Origin: Arthrobacter sp. PAMC25284
GTDB taxonomy: Bacteria; Actinomycetota; Actinomycetes; Actinomycetales; Micrococcaceae
DNA length: 64,000 nt
Assembly: GCF_019443425.1 (NCBI RefSeq)
Contig: NZ_CP080382.1
Coordinates: forward strand, 2,232,001 to 2,296,000
Reading direction: 5' to 3'
Below are positions 25,689 through 34,546 of the stretch, in pieces; the first letter of the stretch is position 1, and each line of letters opens with the position of its first letter. Made by a program: the position numbers and the translations under genes. The notes under the pieces are model-generated. The model made no database searches. It was not told the DNA's origin and saw nothing but the letters and a program-made list of their open reading frames with translations.

Positions 25689-28652
25689 CTAGGGCTTCTG
25701 GCCCTTCGGCGTGACCTGGAACCGGTCAAAAGTGACCTGCTGCCCGCGCGAGTCGAGAACCACAACGTCATCCCGGCCATTCTTCACGTCGTCCGGCAGA
25801 ATGAATTCCACGGTGTCGTTCCGTCCCGGAAAAATCCAGCCGAGCCGGTAGAGGCCCTTGTTGAGGTAGACGTAATACCACTGGCCATGCTCGAGGTTGT
25901 GGAGCGTCACCTTCTGCCCGGTCCGATACTTGTCGTCGGTACCCAGCCCCGTCGGAGCAGTCCCTCCGTCGAGATCCTGGGTTTGGAGGGTAGGGATGGC
26001 CTCGGGCCTCGCCGGCTGGGCGCGCAAGGCGAGCGCCTCCCGCGTGACGGTGAGCGCGACAGTTTTCGACCCGTTCCTGGCAGTCACAGTGAAACTAGCA
26101 GCTGGCAGCTCCCCAGCGTCCACATCGGCGGCGGTCAGGATGTAGTCCTCGTGCCGGGTCGCGGTAGCCGCGGCGGCAAAAACCGGCTCCGTAATGCCCA
26201 TGCCCGGGGCCTGCAGATCAGAGAGCTCGACGTTTCCGGCATTCCCCAGCATGTAGGTGAAGGTGACCTTCTCCCCGGCAGTGGCGTAGCCGTCGTCATT
26301 TGAATCCTCCCAGGCGGCTGCAGCCGTGCCGTCAAGCAACGCGTTCCTGGCCACCAGGTCCACTTCCCCGCCGTCAACCTCAAGAACCTTGGGGCTTTGC
26401 CCGGGTACCGTCAGTGTCCACGAGGTCCGGGGCACAAAGAACCCCTGGTCCGCTTCGGCCTGGGTCACGGTGTGCCGCGGGGTGGTGCAGTTGTACCTGC
26501 CGGCAGGAACAAGGTTTCGCCACCTGCAGTTGCCGGCACCTTCCGGAACCAGCGGCGCGAAGTTGCCTGCGGTCGGCGTGACGGTAGTGGTGAGCGGGCC
26601 GCTGTTCGTGACCGCGAAGGCGTAGGGTACCTGGTCGCCCGCAGCGTAGGGCTGCAATGCGAGGTCCCGGCCCTCGTCATTGCGCCGTCCGCTGATGTCG
26701 GCCATCGCCAGCCCGTCCCGAAGTGCGATGTTAGCGCCGTTGAAGACTACGGCCTGAGTCAGGGATGGTGTCGCGGAGGCAGTCACCGTGAACGTCGCCT
26801 GCGGAGCGAAGTACCCGCGCGAGATATCTTCCTCCGTCAAGGTATGCCTCGCCGTGGTGCAGCTGTAGGTGGAGCCTGCGGAGAGGTTGTTGTAGCGGCA
26901 GTTCGGTGCGGTCGGGGGGACGTATCCGGTTTCGAAGTTGCCCCCGGTGGGGACGGCGTTGGAAGTCACGCTGCCGGTGTTCCGGACCGTGAACGAATAT
27001 GCCAGGACGTCTCCAGCTTTGTACGGGGAGCTCATGACATCGCGGTCCGGGGCTGCGCCGGTGATGCTGAGCCCGACCTGCTGCGCCTGGGGCGCCGTCG
27101 CGACGAACGTGTGCTGGGCAACGTTGCCGTTGGCGGCAGTGAACGCCGCGTTGAGATTCTGTGCGCCCGCGGCTCCTGACGGGACGCTCAGGTTCACGCT
27201 GACCGTCACGGATGCGCCGGGTGCGACGTCGGGTACCGGCACGGTGGTGGCGGACCAACCAGCGGGGGTGTAGATGGTCGCGGATCCACCGGAAAGCACG
27301 GCGCTTTCCTGGTTCGTGACCGTTACTGGGACAGCCTTGTCCGCGCCGGGCGTCACGGCCTGCGCGTCCACGCTAAGCGGTGCGCAGACGTAGTTGAGCC
27401 ACGCATCGTTAAACTTCGCGAAAGGCATGTTGTCGGTGTAGTTAGCCTCGTACAGCACCCCGAACTGTCCGGCCTCCAGGCGCGTGACGGTGGAGTAAGC
27501 GGAGAAACCCGCGCGGATCGTGCGGACGCCTGGCCACGTCGCCCCGTCGTCGCAGGAGACCCTGGCGGAAACGTTTTGGCGGCCGGACTTGGAGTTGGCG
27601 TTTGTAAAGATCAGCTTTTTGGCTTCGGCCGATCCCGCCGGAGCTTCGGGGAACATCCGGGCGATCGCACCGTTGTTTGCCGGGTCCGGAAGTTCCGTGT
27701 CCTGGGCGACCTCACCATAGGTGGCCCCGCCGTCGTTGGAGAAGGCCACCTTCCGGAACCCTCCGTTGAAACTGTCTCGGGTATTGAGCATGACCCGGCC
27801 GTCCGACAACTCAACCGTTTTGTTTTCATCCATGCCGGCGCCAACGGAAGCGCCTTTCTGCCAGGTCAAGCCATGATCGTCGGAGAAGACACTGTAGGCC
27901 TGGAAAGCCTGGCTGCCATTTGCCTGCAGGACCATCCCCGAGTATTGCTGGATGAGACGTCCCTTATGGATGCCGTACTTGAGCTGGATTCCTTCGCCCG
28001 AGGCTGCAAAGTTGCTCCGGACGTCTCCCGGCTGAGGGTTTGTGCGGCTCGTTCCGGGCTTGGTGATACTGGTGATGAGCCGCGGGGAACTCCAGGTCTG
28101 CCCGCCATCAGCAGACTCGATTATCGCGGATGAAATCACCGAACGGTCGGCGTCATCGTTGCCAAAGACGCTGCCGCCGAACCCCTGGTCTTTTGAATAG
28201 ACGAAAAATGCGAACACTTTTCCGGTTTCGGCATCATGGATGTACGAGGGATCGCTGTAACCAAACTTCGGGCCGCTCGCATCCCCCACATGCCCGGCGG
28301 CAATCACCTGTTGCGGACCCCACGTCCGTCCGCTGTCTGTGCTGCGTCGTTGAACAATGGAGTTGGGGTTGGGCGCATCTGCCGCACTCCCGGGGCGTCC
28401 GTCCCAGGCCGCCAGCACCACGCCGCCGCCGAGGTATGTCAGGGCTGGTATCCGGTAGAACAGATTGTCGGGCGTGCGGTCGGCGGCGATATTCGATTCG
28501 GAGAACTCACCAGGACCGGCGGTCGGTGTGCTTGGTGGAATGGGCGCGGCGGCCGCCGGAAGGCCTGAGCCGGCCACCAGACCCAATCCCAGGATGCCGG
28601 CGACGGCCCGTGCCCGTAGGCGCGGAACGCCAGATGTCTTTCGTAAAGTCAC
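25689..28652 (-). CDS. Secreted exo-alpha-sialidase (GH33) with C-terminal repeat domains
   Basis: 987 residues. Signal peptide ends near residue 36 (GLPAAAA). The six-bladed sialidase domain (about 50-420) has the YRIP arginine motif (R67) and several Asp boxes (STDSGRTW at 104-111, SADGGQTW, SDDHGLTW, SNDGGATY, CDDGATW). FAASGEGIQLKYG, GMDENKTVELSDGRVML and SAYSTVTRLEAGQFGVLYE carry the catalytic Glu, Arg and Tyr regions. It closely follows the Micromonospora sialidase pattern. Next comes a NEW3-type domain (about 430-520) and repeated DUF11-like modules ending in a ~90-residue tail. It cleaves terminal sialic acids outside the cell. No sialic acid catabolic genes are nearby. Confidence 0.93.
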   Translation of the reverse strand: MTLRKTSGVPRLRARAVAGILGLGLVAGSGLPAAAAPIPPSTPTAGPGEFSESNIAADRTPDNLFYRIPALTYLGGGVVLAAWDGRPGSAADAPNPNSIVQRRSTDSGRTWGPQQVIAAGHVGDASGPKFGYSDPSYIHDAETGKVFAFFVYSKDQGFGGSVFGNDDADRSVISSAIIESADGGQTWSSPRLITSITKPGTSRTNPQPGDVRSNFAASGEGIQLKYGIHKGRLIQQYSGMVLQANGSQAFQAYSVFSDDHGLTWQKGASVGAGMDENKTVELSDGRVMLNTRDSFNGGFRKVAFSNDGGATYGEVAQDTELPDPANNGAIARMFPEAPAGSAEAKKLIFTNANSKSGRQNVSARVSCDDGATWPGVRTIRAGFSAYSTVTRLEAGQFGVLYEANYTDNMPFAKFNDAWLNYVCAPLSVDAQAVTPGADKAVPVTVTNQESAVLSGGSATIYTPAGWSATTVPVPDVAPGASVTVSVNLSVPSGAAGAQNLNAAFTAANGNVAQHTFVATAPQAQQVGLSITGAAPDRDVMSSPYKAGDVLAYSFTVRNTGSVTSNAVPTGGNFETGYVPPTAPNCRYNNLSAGSTYSCTTARHTLTEEDISRGYFAPQATFTVTASATPSLTQAVVFNGANIALRDGLAMADISGRRNDEGRDLALQPYAAGDQVPYAFAVTNSGPLTTTVTPTAGNFAPLVPEGAGNCRWRNLVPAGRYNCTTPRHTVTQAEADQGFFVPRTSWTLTVPGQSPKVLEVDGGEVDLVARNALLDGTAAAAWEDSNDDGYATAGEKVTFTYMLGNAGNVELSDLQAPGMGITEPVFAAAATATRHEDYILTAADVDAGELPAASFTVTARNGSKTVALTVTREALALRAQPARPEAIPTLQTQDLDGGTAPTGLGTDDKYRTGQKVTLHNLEHGQWYYVYLNKGLYRLGWIFPGRNDTVEFILPDDVKNGRDDVVVLDSRGQQVTFDRFQVTPKGQKP

Positions 28653-28704
28653 TTGTGGCCTCTCATGTGTTGGAGATTTAACGCGCGGAAATCATGCGCA
28701 TTCC

Positions 28705-28722
28705 ACGTTCTATATAGAACGT
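28705..28722. promoter_or_regulatory. Perfect 18-bp palindrome upstream of sialidase
   Basis: ACGTTCTATATAGAACGT is fully self-complementary and lies 53 bp before the sialidase start, in the promoter zone. Its core TTCTATATAGAA is the most AT-rich stretch for hundreds of bases. A regulator operator (GntR- or LacI-type) is likely, but its gene is not adjacent. Confidence 0.6.
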
Positions 28723-28828
28723 CCTACGACCCTAATGTGAAAGGACTCACATGTCGACGGTTTGCCGGGTTCGAACAGAAGTGGGTGCCGGTCGATTGAC
28801 GCGGCGGGCAGGATCCTGGCCTGAACGT

Positions 28829-28867
28829 TAAAAGAAGAAAAGCACCAGTTCTAAAAGAACTGATGCT
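28829..28867 (-). terminator. Intrinsic terminator of tRNA operon
   Basis: Stem 28841-28852 pairs with 28856-28867 (12 bp, one mismatch) around an AAA/TTT loop. On the minus strand a T-rich tail (TTTCTTCTTTT) follows. It lies just after the tRNA-Phe gene. Confidence 0.85.
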
Positions 28868-28873
28868 TCCCAG

Positions 28874-28949
28874 TGGTGGCTCCGACCGGCGTCGATCCGG
28901 TGACCTTTCGATTTTCAGTCGAACGCTCTACCAACTGAGCTACAGAGCC
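28874..28949 (-). tRNA. tRNA-Phe (GAA)
   Basis: Cloverleaf reads 5' GGCTCTGTAGCTCAGTTGG from 28949 with acceptor pairing to CGGAGCC, anticodon loop CTGAAAA (anticodon GAA) and a GGTCAC variable loop. The 3' CCA is encoded (28874-28876). Third gene in the Glu-Asp-Phe operon. Confidence 0.95.
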
Positions 28950-28951
28950 TA

Positions 28952-28965
28952 GGTGACATGTCACC
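28952..28965. repeat. 14-bp perfect palindrome in tRNA spacer
   Basis: GGTGACATGTCACC lies between the tRNA-Asp and tRNA-Phe genes. In the transcript it could fold only with a tiny loop. It may be a processing signal or chance. Confidence 0.35.
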
Positions 28966-28997
28966 ATGATCACCGGAATTTTTTCCGGCAATCAAAG

Positions 28998-29071
28998 CGA
29001 CCCTGACGGGACTTGAACCCGCGACCTCCGCCGTGACAGGGCGGCGCGCTAACCAACTGCGCTACAGGGCC
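28998..29071 (-). tRNA. tRNA-Asp (GTC)
   Basis: Starts GGCCCTGTAGCGCAGTTGG at 29071; anticodon stem CCGCC/GGCGG holds loop CTGTCAC (anticodon GTC). Acceptor 3' strand CAGGGTC, discriminator G, CCA not encoded. Confidence 0.95.
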
Positions 29072-29166
29072 ATACTGATTTCTTGCTTCCCCCAGTATCG
29101 CTACTGCGGTTTTTCAAGGCTTTTAGCCTACCAGACTTTTTCATCCGGCCAGACCACTTCCTTGCG

Positions 29167-29239
29167 TACCCCCAACGGGATTCGAACCCGTGCCGCCGCC
29201 GTGAAAGGGCGGTGTCCTAGGCCGCTAGACGATGGGGGC
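29167..29239 (-). tRNA. tRNA-Glu (TTC)
   Basis: Starts GCCCCCATCGTCTAGCGG at 29239; anticodon stem CCGCC/GGCGG with loop CTTTCAC (anticodon TTC); T arm GGTTCGAATCC. CCA not encoded. First gene of the operon. Confidence 0.95.
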
Positions 29240-29329
29240 CAGAACGCAATTCGATTGAACCAGAGCAGAAAATCCGGGCTATGCCCTTCGTTCCTGTCCT
29301 TCCGGGTTCCTCCGAACTGGACCTGTAAA

Positions 29330-29358
29330 ACTATAGAGCCTACTTCCGGAATATACAA
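29330..29358 (-). promoter_or_regulatory. Sigma-70-type promoter of tRNA operon
   Basis: On the minus strand TTGTAT (29358-29353) is separated by 17 bp from TATAGT (29335-29330), close to the consensus. It lies ~90 bp upstream of tRNA-Glu and is strikingly AT-rich against its surroundings. Confidence 0.7.
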
Positions 29359-29385
29359 AATCGAGGTTTCCGGCCCCGCCTGACC

Positions 29386-29997
29386 TCACACAATGAGCAG
29401 TACGGCGAGGGTTCCCATCACCACGGCAATCCCCCCATCGAGCACCCGCCACGCGCTCGGGCGCTGGAACAATGGCCCCAGGAAGCGCGCGCCGAATCCG
29501 AGCGCCGTGAACCACGCGATGCTCCCAAGTCCTGCACCGGCGGCGAACCACCATTTGCCGTCCGGGCCGTGGGCGTTCGCCAGGGACCCCAGCAGCAGCA
29601 CGGTGTCGAGATAAACGTGGGGGTTCAGCCAGGTCAAGGCAAGGCAGGTGCCCAGCGCCGCCGCCCAGTGCCCGTTCACGGACGCCGCGGAGGGGGCCAG
29701 TTGGCCGCCGCGGATCGCACGGCCGGCGGCGAGGCCGCCGTAAACCAGCAGGAATGCGGCACCCGCCCACCGCACGACGTCGACGGCGGCCGGAGCCTGC
29801 TCAATAACGACGCCGAGGCCGGCAACGCCGAGCAGGATCAGGATCAGATCGGACACTGCGCACACGGCAATAACGAGGACCACGTGCGAGCGCCGGATAC
29901 CCTGCCGGAGGACGAACGCATTCTGGGAGCCGATGGCGATGATGAGCGACAGCCCGCTGGCGAGGCCGGAAAAAATTGAGAGGATCACGGCTTCCAC
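29386..29997 (-). CDS. lysE: LysE/ArgO-type amino acid exporter
   Basis: 203 residues, six predicted membrane helices. The N-terminal GLASGLSLIIAIGSQNAFVLRQGIRRSHVVLVIAVCAVSDLILILLGVAGLG and the internal LTWLNPHVYLDTVLLLGS are the LysE/ArgO hallmark. It exports basic amino acids (lysine or arginine). It is divergent from a LysR-type regulator of the LysG/ArgP kind with a 60-bp gap, the classical arrangement in which that regulator activates the exporter when basic amino acids accumulate. Confidence 0.93.
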   Translation of the reverse strand: MEAVILSIFSGLASGLSLIIAIGSQNAFVLRQGIRRSHVVLVIAVCAVSDLILILLGVAGLGVVIEQAPAAVDVVRWAGAAFLLVYGGLAAGRAIRGGQLAPSAASVNGHWAAALGTCLALTWLNPHVYLDTVLLLGSLANAHGPDGKWWFAAGAGLGSIAWFTALGFGARFLGPLFQRPSAWRVLDGGIAVVMGTLAVLLIV

Positions 29998-30057
29998 GGT
30001 AGGCGCGGGAACAACATGAAACCAGTTAATGATTATTGGTCAACATAAGATGAGCTA

Positions 30058-30942
30058 ATGATTGATATTCAGCCGGACCAGGCCCGCACCCTCGCGGCGA
30101 TTGTCGCCCACGGCAGTTTCGAAGCGGCTGCCGGCCAACTATCCGTAACGGCTTCCGCCGTGAGCCAACGGGTCCGCGCCCTTGAGATCGCCGTCGGCCG
30201 CCCGGTCCTGCAACGCACCCGGCCCGTCGAACTCACCGACGCCGGGCAGGCCGTGGTGCGCTTCGCCCGCCAGCTGGACATGCTCTCCACGGATCTGGCG
30301 GAGGAGCTGCAGCCGGGAGTCCCCCGCGCCGGCACCCGCCTCGCCCTGGTCATCAACAGTGATTCGCTGCATACCTGGGTGTTGCCGGCCCTGGCCGAGG
30401 TGTCCGGCACCGTCCAGCTCGAAATCCTGCGCGAGGACCAGGACTACTCCTTGGAGCTGCTCCGCAGCGGCGCCGCCGCAGCAGCCATCACAGCCACAGC
30501 CGCGCCTGCGCCCGGGTGCCGGTCCCGCAGCCTGGGGACCATGCGATACCTTGCGGTCTGCGCGCCGTCATTTGCCGCGGATTGGTTCAGCGGCGGTGTC
30601 AGCACGGAAAGCCTTGCCGAAGCCCCGGTGGTCACTTTTGACCGCAAGGATGAGCTGCAGGATCGCTTCCTGCGGCTGCAGGGCCATCAGAGGCTGAAGC
30701 CGCCGCGGCACTATGTTCCCGCCGCGCACGAATTTTCCGAAGCCATCCGGCTGGGGATGGGATGGGGAATGGTTCCGGAGATCGAGATCGCCGCTGATCT
30801 GGAACTCCAGCGGCTCCGGGAGCTGGTTCCGGGTTCCGTTGTCGATGTTCCGCTTTACTGGCAGCAGTGGCGGTACGGTTCCGCGGCCTTGGACGACGTC
30901 GCCGCGGCCGTCAGCCACGAAGCCGCCCGCCTACTGAGGTGA
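30058..30942 (+). CDS. LysR-family regulator, ArgP/LysG type
   Basis: 294 residues. N-terminal helix-turn-helix: MIDIQPDQARTLAAIVAHGSFEAAAGQLSVTASAVSQRVRALEIAVGRPVLQRTRPVELTDAGQAVVRFARQL. The effector domain (about 90-290) follows, including a conserved HEFSEAIRLGMGWGMVPE stretch shared by ArgP/LysG proteins. It is divergent from the lysE-type exporter gene. The short shared region, rich in AT (GATTATTGGTCAACATAAGATGAG), would hold both promoters and its binding site. Confidence 0.93.
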   Translation: MIDIQPDQARTLAAIVAHGSFEAAAGQLSVTASAVSQRVRALEIAVGRPVLQRTRPVELTDAGQAVVRFARQLDMLSTDLAEELQPGVPRAGTRLALVINSDSLHTWVLPALAEVSGTVQLEILREDQDYSLELLRSGAAAAAITATAAPAPGCRSRSLGTMRYLAVCAPSFAADWFSGGVSTESLAEAPVVTFDRKDELQDRFLRLQGHQRLKPPRHYVPAAHEFSEAIRLGMGWGMVPEIEIAADLELQRLRELVPGSVVDVPLYWQQWRYGSAALDDVAAAVSHEAARLLR

Positions 30943-31021
30943 AGCCGCCCGGCACGCGCCGGGAGTCCACCGCCGGCCACAACCGACCAGGCATCGTTCA
31001 CGGCCGACAATTCGGCTTGCC

Positions 31022-31948
31022 TCACCGCGGGTCGATCACCATTTCCAGGCCGGCCTCCCGTTCGGAAACCCGCCACAGCCGGGTAATCGCCTCATCGGCG
31101 CCGGGGCGCAGGACAGGGCGCCGGACGGCCGCCCCGGAGTTCACGAACCGCGGAGCGTAGAAGTCCCCGCCTTTTGCCCGGGGGTCCGTGGCGGCGCGCA
31201 GCTGCGGCAGCGCGCCGTCGTCCGGGCTCATGCCGGTGCGCTGGACGAGATTGTGGAATAAGGTGCCAAGGCGCCCACCGCCGCCTTCACTGACGGTTGT
31301 GGACTGGAGGCCCGTGCGGGAGAGGCCCGGATGTGCCAACAGGCTGGTTGTACGAACCGAGGCCCGTTCGAATTCGCGCTGCAGTCCCAACGCGAAGTGG
31401 TAATTGGCGAGCTTGGACTGGCCGTAGGCCCGCCAGGCATCATAGTTGCCGCGCAGGTGCGGGTTCTCGGGGTCGAGCATGCGCCCGAAGTGGTGCGCAG
31501 TGCTCGTCACCGACACGACCCGGCCCGCGGGAGCCCGGAGCAACGCGGGCATCAGGTGCGCGGTGAGGGCCCAGTGACCGAGATGGTTGACCCCCAGCTG
31601 CATCTCGAAACCGTCCTCGGTCCTGCGCTCGGGCATGGCCATCACGCCGGCGTTGTTGACGAGGATGTCGATCCGCTCATGCCTGCCCAGCATTGCCGCG
31701 GCGGCAGCCGAGACCGACGTGAGCGACGCGAGATCGAGCGGCACGAGTTCCACGGAGGCGCCGGGGGAAGCCGCCCGGATCACCGCCACCGCATCGGCTG
31801 CCTTGTCCTGGTCGCGCACGGCCATCACAACATGCGCGCCCTTCGCGGCGAGCGCCTTGGCAGTCTCCAGTCCGAGTCCCCCGTTCGCGCCGGTGACGAC
31901 GGCGGTTGTGCCGGACAGGTCTGGAATCGAGGCGGTGGTGTACTTCAT
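31022..31948 (-). CDS. SDR-family oxidoreductase (retinol-dehydrogenase/protochlorophyllide-reductase-like)
   Basis: 308 residues from the ATG at 31948 (GGAGAAACTCCACG upstream); a longer in-frame start at 32023 lacks support. Rossmann motif TGANGGLG, VVMAVRD (Arg after beta-2, suggesting NADP), NNAGVM, a YGQSKLAN catalytic Tyr/Lys. It resembles the large oxidoreductases of the retinol/WW-domain group whose substrates in bacteria are unknown. It converges with the LysR gene and is divergent from the EamA transporter. Confidence 0.9.
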   Translation of the reverse strand: MKYTTASIPDLSGTTAVVTGANGGLGLETAKALAAKGAHVVMAVRDQDKAADAVAVIRAASPGASVELVPLDLASLTSVSAAAAAMLGRHERIDILVNNAGVMAMPERRTEDGFEMQLGVNHLGHWALTAHLMPALLRAPAGRVVSVTSTAHHFGRMLDPENPHLRGNYDAWRAYGQSKLANYHFALGLQREFERASVRTTSLLAHPGLSRTGLQSTTVSEGGGGRLGTLFHNLVQRTGMSPDDGALPQLRAATDPRAKGGDFYAPRFVNSGAAVRRPVLRPGADEAITRLWRVSEREAGLEMVIDPR

Positions 31949-32162
31949 CGTGGAGTTTCTCCGAGCTTGGGGAACGGCCGCGTGGCTACCCCCATTGTTG
32001 ACGTCGCGGACAGAACCTGCCACCCACGCCGCAGGTCAGGCGGGGGCGTCACGACCGGCGAAGCAGGGCGCAGGACCGCACCGCCGGATATTGGCGGGAT
32101 CTTGATGCGACGTGACCGATTTCCGCCAGCCGCGGGCGCCCGGCAGCGGCTAGATTGGCAGC

Positions 32163-33122
32163 ATGGCAACAACCGCCGAAACAGGCCCCCTGCAGCCGGA
32201 CAGCGCCCACGAAGTGCTGCCGCCACCCGCCACTCCCTCCCGCCCCACACCACCCGGCCAGATCAGCAGGCTCGGGATCGCCGCCGTCGTCGTCACCGTG
32301 GTGCTCTGGGCCTCCGCCTTCGTCGGCATCCGGGCCGTCGGCCCCAGCTTCTCCCCCGGTCCCCTGACGCTCGGACGGCTGGCAATCGCCGCCGTCGTGC
32401 TGGGACTCGTGGTGTTGCCCAAGCTGCGGACACTGCCGCAGGGCCGCGAGTGGTGGCCGATCCTGGCCTACGGCGTGATGTGGTTCGGCGGCTACAACAT
32501 TGCCTTGAACGCCGCCGAGCACGTCCTCGACGCGGGAACCGCCGCCCTTTTGATCAACGTCAACCCCATCCTTGTCGCGGTAATGGCCGGCCTGATCCTG
32601 AAGGAAGGCTTTCCGCGCTGGCTGATCATCGGCAGCGTGGTCGCGTTCGGCGGGGTGGCCATGATCGCGCTGGGATCCGGTCAGCGTTCGACGGCGGATG
32701 TGGCGGGCGTGCTGCTCTGCCTCCTGGCCGCGGCCCTCGCCGCCGTCAGCGTGATCGTCCAGAAACCGGTGCTGCGGAAATTCCCGGCCGCCCAGGCCAC
32801 CTGGTTCGGCATTATGGTCGGAGCTGTGTGCTGCCTTCCGTTCAGCGGCCAGCTCCTCACCGAGCTGCAGGCAGCGCCGCTGCCGGCCACGCTGGGGCTT
32901 GTCTACCTCGGCATCTTCCCCACCGCTATTGCATTCACCACGTGGGCGTATGCCTTGTCCCTGATCGACGCCGGGAGGCTAGCGGCCACCACCTATCTGG
33001 TGCCCGGCACCACCATCCTGATCTCCTGGCTGGTGCTCGGTGAAATCCCCACCATCTGGGGCCTGGTTGGCGGCGTCATCTGCCTCGTGGGGGTGGGGCT
33101 GACCCGTCGCCGGTCCCGCTAG
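32163..33122 (+). CDS. EamA-family (DMT) transporter
   Basis: 319 residues with ten hydrophobic segments arranged as two EamA repeats. After a ~40-residue Pro/Thr-rich N-terminus comes LGIAAVVVTVVLWASAFVGIRAVGPSFSPGPLTLGRL, the typical start of the first repeat; the second begins near VAGVLLCLLAAALAAVSVIVQKPVL. Inner-membrane exporter of small metabolites, substrate unknown. The zincin gene follows after 9 bp. Confidence 0.9.
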   Translation: MATTAETGPLQPDSAHEVLPPPATPSRPTPPGQISRLGIAAVVVTVVLWASAFVGIRAVGPSFSPGPLTLGRLAIAAVVLGLVVLPKLRTLPQGREWWPILAYGVMWFGGYNIALNAAEHVLDAGTAALLINVNPILVAVMAGLILKEGFPRWLIIGSVVAFGGVAMIALGSGQRSTADVAGVLLCLLAAALAAVSVIVQKPVLRKFPAAQATWFGIMVGAVCCLPFSGQLLTELQAAPLPATLGLVYLGIFPTAIAFTTWAYALSLIDAGRLAATTYLVPGTTILISWLVLGEIPTIWGLVGGVICLVGVGLTRRRSR

Positions 33123-33131
33123 GGTTCGTAT

Positions 33132-33569
33132 ATGCCTTCTTCCCTGCCGCCAGGCCTGCCGATCGTTCCGGGCGGTGCCGCCGACGATTCCTCCGACGGC
33201 CCGTATCCGATGTCTGCAGCCGACTTCGAGGCGGCCGTCAGCGACGCGCTGGACCGGATTCCGCCGGCGCTGGCGAAAACCATGGACAACGTGGCCATCT
33301 TCATCGAGGACGACTACACACCGCAGCCCGGCGAGGACGCGGACACAGTGCTGCTGGGCCTCTACGAGGGCGTGCCGCTGACCGAACGCGACTCCTGGTG
33401 GGGTGCCGGTTCACTGCCGGACCGGATCACTATCTATCGGCAGCCCATCCTGGACATCTGCGCCTCCCGCGCCGACGTCATCGAGGAAGTCACCATCACC
33501 GTGGTGCATGAGATCGCCCACCACTTCGGCATCAGCGACGAGCGCCTGCACGAGCTCGGCTGGGGCTAG
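33132..33569 (+). CDS. Small zinc metallopeptidase-fold protein (DUF1025-like)
   Basis: 145 residues, the usual length. The zinc motif HEIAHHFGISDERLHELGW (HExxH plus downstream Glu) is near the C-terminus. MSAADFEAAVSDALDRIPPALAKTMDNVAIFIEDDY is the conserved N-terminal part. Members of this minimal zincin family are widespread in actinobacteria; peptidase activity has not been clearly shown. It is followed 10 bp later by the CDF transporter gene, suggesting one transcript. Confidence 0.9.
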   Translation: MPSSLPPGLPIVPGGAADDSSDGPYPMSAADFEAAVSDALDRIPPALAKTMDNVAIFIEDDYTPQPGEDADTVLLGLYEGVPLTERDSWWGAGSLPDRITIYRQPILDICASRADVIEEVTITVVHEIAHHFGISDERLHELGWG

Positions 33570-33579
33570 CCTTGTAGGC

Positions 33580-34500
33580 ATGGGACACGACCACAGCCAC
33601 TCGCACGGCATCACGGCCACCGGCAAACACCGCAAGCGCCTCATCGCCGTCCTGTGTATCACCCTCACCGTTGTGCTGGTCCAGATCGTCGGCGCTGCCG
33701 TGTCCGGCTCGCTCGCGCTGCTCGCCGACGCCGGGCACATGCTTTCCGACGCCGCCGGTGTGTTCATCGCCCTGCTGGCCGCCTGGATTGCCACGCGGCC
33801 GGCCAGCGACCAGCGCACCTACGGCTACCTGCGGGCGGAAGTCCTGGCCGCGCTGGCCAATGCGCTGGTGCTGATTGTGATCTCCGTGGTCATCGTCATT
33901 GAGGCCGTCCGGCGGTTCGGCTCCGCCCATGAGGTTGAGACCGGCGTGATGCTCTGGGCTGCCGTCGCCGGCGCCGCCGCCAATCTGGTCTCGCTGCTGA
34001 TCCTGCGCGGGGCCCAGAAAGAGAGCCTGAACATCCGGGGCGCCTACCTCGAGGTCCTCGGCGACCTGCTGGGTTCCTTTGCCGTGATCGCGGCCGCGCT
34101 CGTCATTATGGTCACCGGGTATCAGGCGGCAGACACTATCGCATCGCTCCTGATCGCCGTGATGATCCTGCCGCGGGCCTGGCACCTGCTCCGTGACGTG
34201 GTGGATGTCCTCTTGGAGGCAACTCCGAAGGGTGTGGATGTCAACATGATCCGCGAACACATTCTCGCGGTGGAGGGCGTCACCTCGGTGCACGACATCC
34301 ACATCTGGACGATCACGTCCGGGGTTCCGGTCTTCTCCGCGCACGTTGTAGTGGAGGACGCGGCCCTGGGCGCCCGCGGCGCGGACCGCGTGTTGGACAA
34401 GCTGGCGGTCTGCCTCGGATCGCATTTCGACACCGAGCACTGCACCTTCCAGCTGGAACCGGCGTCACATGCGGAACATGAGGCCCGCCAGCACGCCTGA
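33580..34500 (+). CDS. Cation diffusion facilitator (zinc/cadmium/cobalt efflux)
   Basis: 306 residues from the ATG at 33580 (MGHDHSHSHGITATGKH, a His-rich cytosolic N-terminus); an apparent longer frame from 33403 overlaps the zincin gene. Six helices with the first metal-site pair in LLADAGHMLSDAAG (His/Asp). The second pair reads YLEVLGDLLGS, with Glu where many family members have His, which may shift ion preference. The C-terminal cytosolic domain (VDVNMIREHILAVEGVTSVHDIHIWTITSG) is intact. It exports divalent cations in exchange for protons. Confidence 0.93.
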   Translation: MGHDHSHSHGITATGKHRKRLIAVLCITLTVVLVQIVGAAVSGSLALLADAGHMLSDAAGVFIALLAAWIATRPASDQRTYGYLRAEVLAALANALVLIVISVVIVIEAVRRFGSAHEVETGVMLWAAVAGAAANLVSLLILRGAQKESLNIRGAYLEVLGDLLGSFAVIAAALVIMVTGYQAADTIASLLIAVMILPRAWHLLRDVVDVLLEATPKGVDVNMIREHILAVEGVTSVHDIHIWTITSGVPVFSAHVVVEDAALGARGADRVLDKLAVCLGSHFDTEHCTFQLEPASHAEHEARQHA

Positions 34501-34534
34501 CCCCGGCGGACCGGGCGCTGCCCGGAGGCCGGGG
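34501..34534. terminator. GC-rich hairpin between convergent genes
   Basis: CCCCGGC...GCCGGGG outer arms with an inner CCGGG/CCCGG stem lie directly after the CDF stop codon and before the end of the convergent ABC permease gene. No strong T-run on either side. It probably serves as a two-way termination or stabilising structure. Confidence 0.5.
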
Positions 34535-34546
34535 CAGGGCCAAGTG

